From NCBI GenBank assembly GCA_004352715.1, contig SCFE01000016.1, positions 2,435,061 to 2,499,060 of the forward strand: DNA of 64,000 nucleotides, given 5' to 3'. Below the pieces are notes generated by a model. The model saw nothing but the letters and a program-made list of their open reading frames with translations, made no database searches and was not told the DNA's origin. This document shows positions 57,991-64,000 of this stretch, one piece after another (within the stretch, counting starts at the first letter, position 1; the number at the start of each line of letters is the position of its first letter). The DNA is from Hofstenia miamia (Eukaryota > Xenacoelomorpha > Acoela). The position numbers and the translations under genes are program-made.

Positions 57991-58442
57991 GTAGGTTCTT
58001 CATTTAATAGGTCTTCTTCAGATTCATCATTTTTGAATTCCCATATACGCTGAAGTGCTACATCTGAAAATCGCCTAGGCCTGCTGGAAAGATACACAAA
58101 TCTAACTAAATTACTAAATTATAAATAATAAGATTTATAATTGGAAATCAGCGATTTTAAATATTATCTAGCTATTAAACTAGCTTATTTTTTCAAAAAT
58201 GAATTAAAAAATGAGTGATAGTTGTTTATTACATACTGTCAGCTATAAATATTTAAAGTTTCTTTAATTGAAGTCTAAGAAATCGCAAAATCTGTGCAAG
58301 GGGTGACAAAGTCATCCCAAAGATAAAGGAAAGTCAATAATGCTGCACTTTTTGATTAAAAGCAAATTATCCTTTGCAACTTTTGCATCGTATTTACACA
58401 AGCATTTTAGACAAAGTCACAAAGTATCTTGAAGCAAAACTA

Positions 58443-60710
58443 TTAACCCATTTCAGCTCCAATTAATTTTTGTGTAGTAATTTCATATTTTCTAATATTT
58501 TTGGTGTTGGTTCTACCCAATTGATTAGGAAAACCTCTCGGTTTACATTTCTCTGCAATAGTATTGTTAGAATACGATGTACCATATATTTACCACTGAG
58601 CACATCCAAGTACATTTTTTTATTATGTTGAAAGAGAAAACGTCTGTATCCTAAATACATGTATTTATTTGTAATTTGATTAGTTATATTACAATATTAG
58701 GCTATGGAAAATACAAAAATAATAATGATATACAAACTTCAATATTTTTAGCAAAATTACGCCAAATACTATAAAATGGTGAAACTAAAACAAACATTTG
58801 AACCATTGTATGTGCTACTAAATTTCTATTTAATATCAAAGTTTGTTAAAAAACATATTACTTCAACTTTGACATACATGTACAGGGTAAAAAAACAATA
58901 TTGATCAAAATGTAAATACTCAGAGCACATCATTATTTTGTATAAAATGAAAGATGACATGCCAAGCGGCATAGACCTATATCACATTTGCTACACTGAC
59001 TGAAAAGTCTTTTCTTACATCCTTCTCCAGCACATCTTCTTTTGTTATCATGTGTTTCCACAAGATAATGTTCTACTCCATCTAAACAAATATCTTCCAA
59101 CACTTGTTTGTCACCCTTTGTTGAGTAGGACGGTGGTCTCCCGGCTCCCTTAGATGGCATTCCAAACCGAGTAAGATATGTCTGAGCAATCTGTTCCTTG
59201 AATTCAAATTGTGTCAATTCCCTGCCAGACTTCTTATGCAACAACCAAGCATTTTGTTCTGTTACATCAATCAACCAAGTAAATATACACCAATACCACT
59301 TTTTCCCCTGAAGAGCAATAAGATATTTGTTTACATTTTGATCCTGCCTATCAGTTCCTCCCATATGTATATTGTATTCTGTGGGCAGTCAACTTTTACA
59401 TTCTTTTTTTCGCTCTTTTAGTACCTTTTTACTTTGCTTGAGGCATTGTTTGTATGGACTGTTGATGCTACTAATATGACTGCATTATCCATCCATCTAC
59501 ATACCATAATTTTATTCACCTTATCAGTGGCAAACTCAGCCGTTCCTCTCTTTGGTTTCTTCATAATATCAACTGATTTCAGGGGGCAATTTTTACACTT
59601 GTTTGCTCTTATTGTCCCAGTAGCACCATAATTTCTTTTCTTCAGTTCTGTGAGAAGTTCAAATGAAGTAGAGATTATCAAACTATATATTATATGGAAG
59701 TGACCATTTATCTACTGGCAATGCATCAATGTTTTTCAAGACTGTAGCAGAACATTTGCCAAATACTTTCTCGTTCAGCTCATTTCCTTCATAGGTACGT
59801 CCTTGATAAAGATCAAAGGTCACTAGATAACCATCGTCTGTATTTAGACACCAAGCTTTGTATCCGAATCTAATTGGTTTCATTCTGATGCACTGTTTAC
59901 ACCCATGCTTACCATAATACTCAATCATTGCTTCATCATGAGAGAGTGACTTCACAGGTTGAAAATGCTCTATGAACTTCTTTGTTAGATGTCTAACAAG
60001 TGGACAAACTTTGGCATATTTGTCAGTTGTATCAAATGAAGAATTATCAGAAAAGTGAATGAATTGCATAATTTTTTCAAATCTTCTTCTCATTGCTTGA
60101 TAGACAGCTTCATTTTTTGTCAAAGACGAATTTCTCCAAAACATCCTCCGAGAAGATACAGGAACAATGCCAGATACTATCAAAATTCCAATGAACACTT
60201 TAATTTCTTCTTTTGTTACCAAGAAATCTGTTTCACCTTTGAAAGTTGCATAGAGAATTGTCTGATCCACTAACATATTCCACATATCATCATCAAAAAA
60301 TAGTTCAAAAAGTTCAACTGGAGTAAAATCTCTATATTTTGCATAATTTTCCTCGGGAAATATACAGTCCCCAGGTGTGAGAGAAGTGCCAAGACTCCAT
60401 TTAGGAGTCTTATAGCTATTGATAGGTGAAGAATTATAAGCCTCACCATCATTTTCAGTAGTATAACATTCGTCATGGAAAGTAGCCTCATCATTACCAG
60501 TTAGTTGAGCCTCACCATCATCTTCCAATATACGCCTTCCGTCATGCAAAACAGCTTTAGCATTACAAGTCAGTTGTCTGCTGGACAAATTATCTATCAA
60601 TCGTCTTCATCAGCAGAGTCTTCATCAGTCAATAGGCTTGGCTCATTAGGCTCAATGTAAACTTCTGCATGGCTATCTTCTTCTTCTAATATAGCTAATA
60701 TATCATGCAT
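58443..60710 (-). pseudogene. piggyBac (PGBD-like) transposase, family 1
   Basis: ATG at 60710 starts MHDILAILEEEDSHAEVYIE, an acidic leader. A shift near 60600 leads to the frame 60600-59683 with FTPVELFELFFDDDMWNMLV, KVFIGILIVSGIVPVSSRRM and SLSHDEAMIEYYGKHG (first catalytic Asp), then KAWCLNTDDGYLVTFDLYQG. A TAG at about 59685 precedes FDN (second Asp) and a shift follows; SFELLTELKKRNYGATGTIR continues to 59418. After another shift NIHMGGTDRQDQNVNKY (third Asp) leads to a Cys-rich C-terminal finger (RRCAGEGCKKRLFSQCSKCD) ending at 58933. All three catalytic Asp codons survive, but at least one stop and three shifts break the gene. TTAA|CCCATTTCAG at 58443 is a plausible 3' terminus; 58447-58932 is then the 3' untranslated end. 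Confidence 0.85.
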
Positions 60711-61899
60711 AGTCAGGGATCTGAAATATGAAACATAAAATGAACTTAGAACATGCTAGAAATTCGATATTCATAAAATATGTGTACTGAGAAAAAATGT
60801 ACCTGCATTAGCTCAGCGATCCATATATGGCACAGCAAATAAAAAAATATATGCAGACAATATAATGGATTAGAGAAATATGAAAGTCAACTAGAAAGGN
60901 NNNNNNNNNNNNNNNNNNNNNNNNNNNNNNNNNNNNNNNNNNNNNNNNNNNNNNNNNNNNNNNNNNNNNNNNNNNNNNNNNNNNNNNNNNNNNNNNNNNN
61001 NNNNNNNNNNNNNNNNNNNNNNNNNNNNNNNNNNNNNNNNNNNNNNNNNNNNNNNNNNNNNNNNNNNNNNNNNNNNNNNNNNNNNNNNNNNNNNNNNNNN
61101 NNNNNNNNNNNNNNNNNNNNNNNNNNNNNNNNNNNNNNNNNNNNNNNNNNNNNNNNNNNNNNNNNNNNNNNNNNNNNNNNNNNNNNNNNNNNNNNNNNNN
61201 NNNNNNNNNNNNNNNNNNNNNNNNNNNNNNNNNNNNNNNNNNNNNNNNNNNNNNNNNNNNNNNNNNNNNNNNNNNNNNNNNNNNNNNNNNNNNNNNNNNN
61301 NNNNNNNNNNNNNNNNNNNNNNNNNNNNNNNNNNNNNNNNNNNNNNNNNNNNNNNNNNNNNNNNNNNNNNNNNNNNNNNNNNNNNNNNNNNNNNNNNNNN
61401 NNNNNNNNNNNNNNNNNNNNNNNNNNNNNNNNNNNNNNNNNNNNNNNNNNNNNNNNNNNNNNNNNNNNNNNNNNNNNNNNNNNNNNNNNNNNNNNNNNNN
61501 NNNNNNNNNNNNNNNNNNNNNNNNNNNNNNNNNNNNNNNNNNNNNNNNNNNNNNNNNNNNNNNNNNNNNNNNNNNNNNNNNNNNNNNNNNNNNNNNNNNN
61601 NNNNNNNNNNNNNNNNNNNNNNNNNNNNNNNNNNNNNNNNNNNNNNNNNNNNNNNNNNNNNNNNNNNNNNNNNNNNNNNNNNNNNNNNNNNNNNNNNNNN
61701 NNNNNNNNNNNNNNNNNNNNNNNNNNNNNNNNNNNNNNNNNNNNNNNNNNNNNNNNNNNNNNNNNNNNNNNNNNNNNNNNNNNNNNNNNNNNNNNNNNNN
61801 NNNNNNNNNNNNNNNNNNNNNNNNNNNNNNNNNNNNNNNNNNNNNNNNNNNNNNNNNNNNNNNNNNNNNNNNNNNNNNNNNNNNNNNNNNNNNNNNNNN
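60711..61899. other. piggyBac 5' flank and 1000-base assembly gap
   Basis: 60711-60899 is AT-rich and probably the 5' UTR/TIR side of the family-1 element; the N-run 60900-61899 hides its terminus. Confidence 0.6.
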
Positions 61900-62983
61900 A
61901 GAATTCGTTTTTGGATTGTCTCATCAACAAGTTGATATCCGCAATTCATAAGAAAGTTAAAGCGAAAGGAAGAGTTTACGCGATTTTCGGATAGGCTCCT
62001 CATGATTATGGAAGCATTGAGTAAGGACACATCAATTAGATTGGTAAAAAAGCGAAAAGTCCAACGAAAGCTAATTCGACCACATGAATAGTAGTTCACT
62101 TGTCGGTCCATCAAGTCTACTCCTGATTTTGTGATATTATAATCACTGACAATATCTGGTAAGTTTTTCTCAGATTGGTTTATTTCAGTGTGCATGGTCG
62201 AAAGAATTAAAACTGGCTTCTTCTTTTTGTCCCAATAGCTGATTAAAAGTTGTTCACCAGATTTATAAAATTTAGCTGACTTTTTACTTCTACCCGTCAA
62301 GTCTTTAGCAATACTCGGTACCTCTCTTCGATTGTATCTAATTGCGCCAACAAGTGATGTGTCATTTTCAAGAAGTTTATCTGCTAAGCTTGAACTTGTG
62401 AACCAATGTAATACCTTATTCAAATAGTCTCGAGCTACTTCATAACAACTGCTTCTGGCACAGACACATCTTCCTTTTAAATCAGTGATAACGTGGACTT
62501 CCCAATATAGGGAACTCCGCTTAGTGCATAACCGGTAACGGATTCACACAACCAAATCAGTTTCATGCCGAATTTTCCTGCCTTGTTAGACATATAAATT
62601 CGGAACTTTACTCTTCCTTTAAACTTCAGGATTTGTTCATCGACAGTGAAATATTGTTGAGGTATGTAATATTGTTTAGTTTTTTTTGCAAAAAAATGGT
62701 CCAAATATCGCGAACTGGGCTAAGAGGGTCAGATTTATTGCGCTATACTCTATTATCGAATCTAAGAAACCTCTTTAAAAGGAGAAACCGATTTCTTGAC
62801 ATTGTTGCCCAGTAAACTGTCAGATCAAAGATACGCAGTATCCCGGTTTGAAGCCTTTGTTTCACCTGATATTATCAACAAACCAAGAAAGGCTTCCATT
62901 TCTGCTCAATCTGTTGAAGTCCACTTTTTGCGAAGAGGTGATTCTTGAGAATATTCAGCAATGACGCGTCTGGCATGTAAATT
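61900..62983 (-). pseudogene. piggyBac element, family 2, copy b (partial)
   Basis: Collinear with 54.9-57.55 kb of copy a but with a single internal unit (62479 to about 62788). The frame from 62423 is open into the gap: TSSSLADKLLENDTSLVGAI, RYNRREVPSIAKDLTGRSKK, KKKKPVLILSTMHTEINQSE, SGVDLMDRQVNYYSCGR and FRFNFLMNCGYQLVDETIQK. The upstream frame 62704-62477 has YFTVDEQILKFKGR. Between them the usual second-Asp motif (DNFFTS) reads VLHWFTSS, so the catalytic Asp is lost. A stop separates the two frames. The right edge coincides with the single N at 62984, so the N-terminal part is missing from the assembly. Confidence 0.85.
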
Positions 62984-62984
62984 N

Positions 62985-63476
62985 TTGTTTGGAAACCATA
63001 AAAAATCTTTAGACACAAATAAATCAACGGCATCCTATAATCTTTTAATTTTTATTATTACACGTCATTTTGATATCTTTAGTGAACAACTACTATTTGC
63101 ATTTAACCAATGCATTATTGATAATGAATTCCCGGATATATTTAAGAAATCTGACATAAGCCCTATATATAAAAAATGCGACCCTCTAAATGCACAAAAT
63201 TATAGGCCCATCTGCATTGGCCATCCCATTAGTAAAATATTTGAAAAATTATTAAATAATCAAATAAATGCATATTTGATATCTGAAAATATTCTTTCAA
63301 AAAAACAATTTGGTTTTCGTAATGGTTATAGCACTCAAGATCCAATTTTATCAATATCAGAACAAATAAAATCTAATTTAACCCTAAACCAATGTAGTTG
63401 TGTTGCAGTCCTTGATTTGAGCAAAGCTTTTAACTCAATGAACTTTGACATATTAAGGGACAAATTCTTTGTTACA
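62985..63476 (+). pseudogene. CR1/L2-like LINE RT fragment
   Basis: One plus-strand frame encodes FKKSDISPIYKKCDPLNAQN with YRPICIGHPISKIFEKLLN, then KKQFGFRNGYSTQDPILSIS and motif A VAVLDLSKAFNSMNFDIL. It ends abruptly after LRDKF, before the YADD box. It is similar in layout to copies A and B but distinct in sequence. The left edge is the contig junction at the N (62984); the right edge abuts the tandem duplication. Confidence 0.8.
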
Positions 63477-63490
63477 TTCCATACAGATGT

Positions 63491-64000
63491 ACGATCTCTC
63501 TGCAAGGTCGAATAAAAAAAATACTTTGTTGCTTTTTTGTACCATCTTAGTTGCTATTTGTTTTGAACAAATAACGATACAAATTGAATAAGGTTTTTAT
63601 GATTTCTCTTTAAATATATGCGTTCATTTAGATAGTCATATACAAAGTTCGGGACGACCTCAATTTCTTCAGCACACATCAGAAATTCCCTGTTATCCTC
63701 AATTACTGTTCTTTAGGAAAGTCATGTCTACATCCACTGCCAATATCATCAGTTGTTGTATTTTTCTTTTGACACTTACGATCTCTTTGCAAGGTCGAAC
63801 AAAAGAAGTACTTTGTTGCTTTTATGTACCATCTTAGTTGCTATTTGTTTTGATCAAATAACGATACAAATTGAATAAGGTTTTTATGATTTCTCTTTAA
63901 ATATATGCGTTCATTTAGATAGTCATATACAAAGTTCGGGACGACCTCAATTTCTTCAGCCCACATCAGAAATTCCCTGTCATCCTCAATTACTGTTCTT
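63491..64000 (-). repeat. 287-bp tandem duplication with an unrecognised minus-strand frame
   Basis: ACGATCTCTxTGCAAGGTCG begins at 63491 and again at 63778, where the second copy runs off the window. They differ at a few positions. On the minus strand each unit encodes VIEDNREFLMCAEEIEVVPN followed by FVYDYLNERIYLKRNHKNLI, and between the units TDDIGSGCRHDFPKEQ in another frame. I do not recognise the protein; it could be an exon duplicated in tandem. Confidence 0.6.

Larger units (their letters stand above)
54461..58330 (-). pseudogene. piggyBac element, family 2, copy a
   Basis: Its 3' end is marked by TTAA|CCCGCGCATTATC at 54461 (again at 53412 in the assembly duplicate), with a subterminal palindrome GGGGTGATTTAGTCACCCC. 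A similar palindrome at about 58300 (GGGGTGACAAAGTCATCCC) lies near the 5' end. The transposase runs on the minus strand from an acidic N-terminus (about 58080, RPRRFSDVALQRIWEF) through KEAFFLYFNEIFDVAVCYAN (57600), the catalytic block YFTVDEQILKFKGR (in the repeated unit), GVDLTDRQVNYYSCGR (55130), to FRFNFLMNCGYQLVD and a Cys-rich tail (RRRCLLCKRAS). Stops, frameshifts and two internal tandem amplifications make it non-functional. Confidence 0.85.

Noticed and set aside
58463-58660. 65-codon minus-strand frame downstream of the family-1 piggyBac stop
   Set aside because: Lies in the element's 3' untranslated end and shows no domain.
60887-61930. A 347-codon frame overlapping the piggyBac frame
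   Set aside because: Made of gap bases; only the piggyBac frame has recognisable residues.
62633-62815. Plus-strand frame over the piggyBac unit
   Set aside because: Opposite-strand shadow of the transposase segment.

Overview
The window is AT-rich, intron-containing eukaryotic DNA from a draft assembly. It holds five long runs of N (11401-11765, 16462-17446, 24639-25634, 28755-29754, 60900-61899), an 11-base gap at 53727 and single Ns at 2766, 45947, 47998, 48512 and 62984. The transposon mix points to an invertebrate animal: CR1/L2-like LINEs with 2A motifs and an SGNH-hydrolase ORF1, an L1-like LINE, piggyBac, P-element/THAP9, mariner-like and hAT-like elements. I cannot name the species. 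There is no operon structure and no CRISPR array, rRNA or convincing functional tRNA.

Host-type genes are few. An F-box exon lies at 4096-4452 (+). Leucine-rich-repeat exons lie at 47743-49418 (+) and may belong to the same gene, with about 43 kb of repeats between them. A well-supported three-exon gene lies on the minus strand (42770-41291, 329 codons). Upstream of it are CCAAT, E2F-like and NRF1-like promoter motifs. Just downstream on the same strand is an intact SGNH-hydrolase reading frame (41019-40462). A broken relative of that hydrolase lies at 47418-46995.

Layout: 0-0.7 kb, P-element transposase remnant; 0.8-2.3 kb, internally deleted 2A-LINE; 4.1-4.8 kb, F-box exon; 6.2 kb, BED/CGBP1-like remnant; 10.2 kb, hAT-like MITE; 10.8-12.5 kb, C/T-rich LINE; 14.1 kb, fragment of a widespread uncharacterised protein family; 19-21.3 kb, L1-like LINE with a triplicated RT motif; 22.3-24.6 kb and 30.3-34.4 kb, two copies of one CR1/L2-like LINE, the second nearly full length; 25.6-26.5 kb, GC-rich hairpin, SINE-like unit and minisatellite; 35-37.7 kb, two more LINE remnants; 39.8-40.5 kb, mariner-like deletion derivative inside the end of the SGNH frame; 43-46.9 kb, empty AT-rich DNA with local duplications; 50-52.7 kb, cluster of the hAT-like MITE; 54.5-63 kb, three piggyBac blocks of two families, one with a six-copy internal tandem array; 63-64 kb, LINE RT fragment and a tandem duplication.

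Most coding sequence is therefore transposon-derived and decayed. The most promising loci for new biology are the three-exon gene with its neighbouring SGNH gene, and the tandem motif amplifications inside RT and piggyBac sequences. Several apparent duplications (52.7-54.8 kb, 45.4-46.5 kb, 47.98-48.53 kb) sit exactly on N gaps and look like unmerged contig ends or haplotypes.
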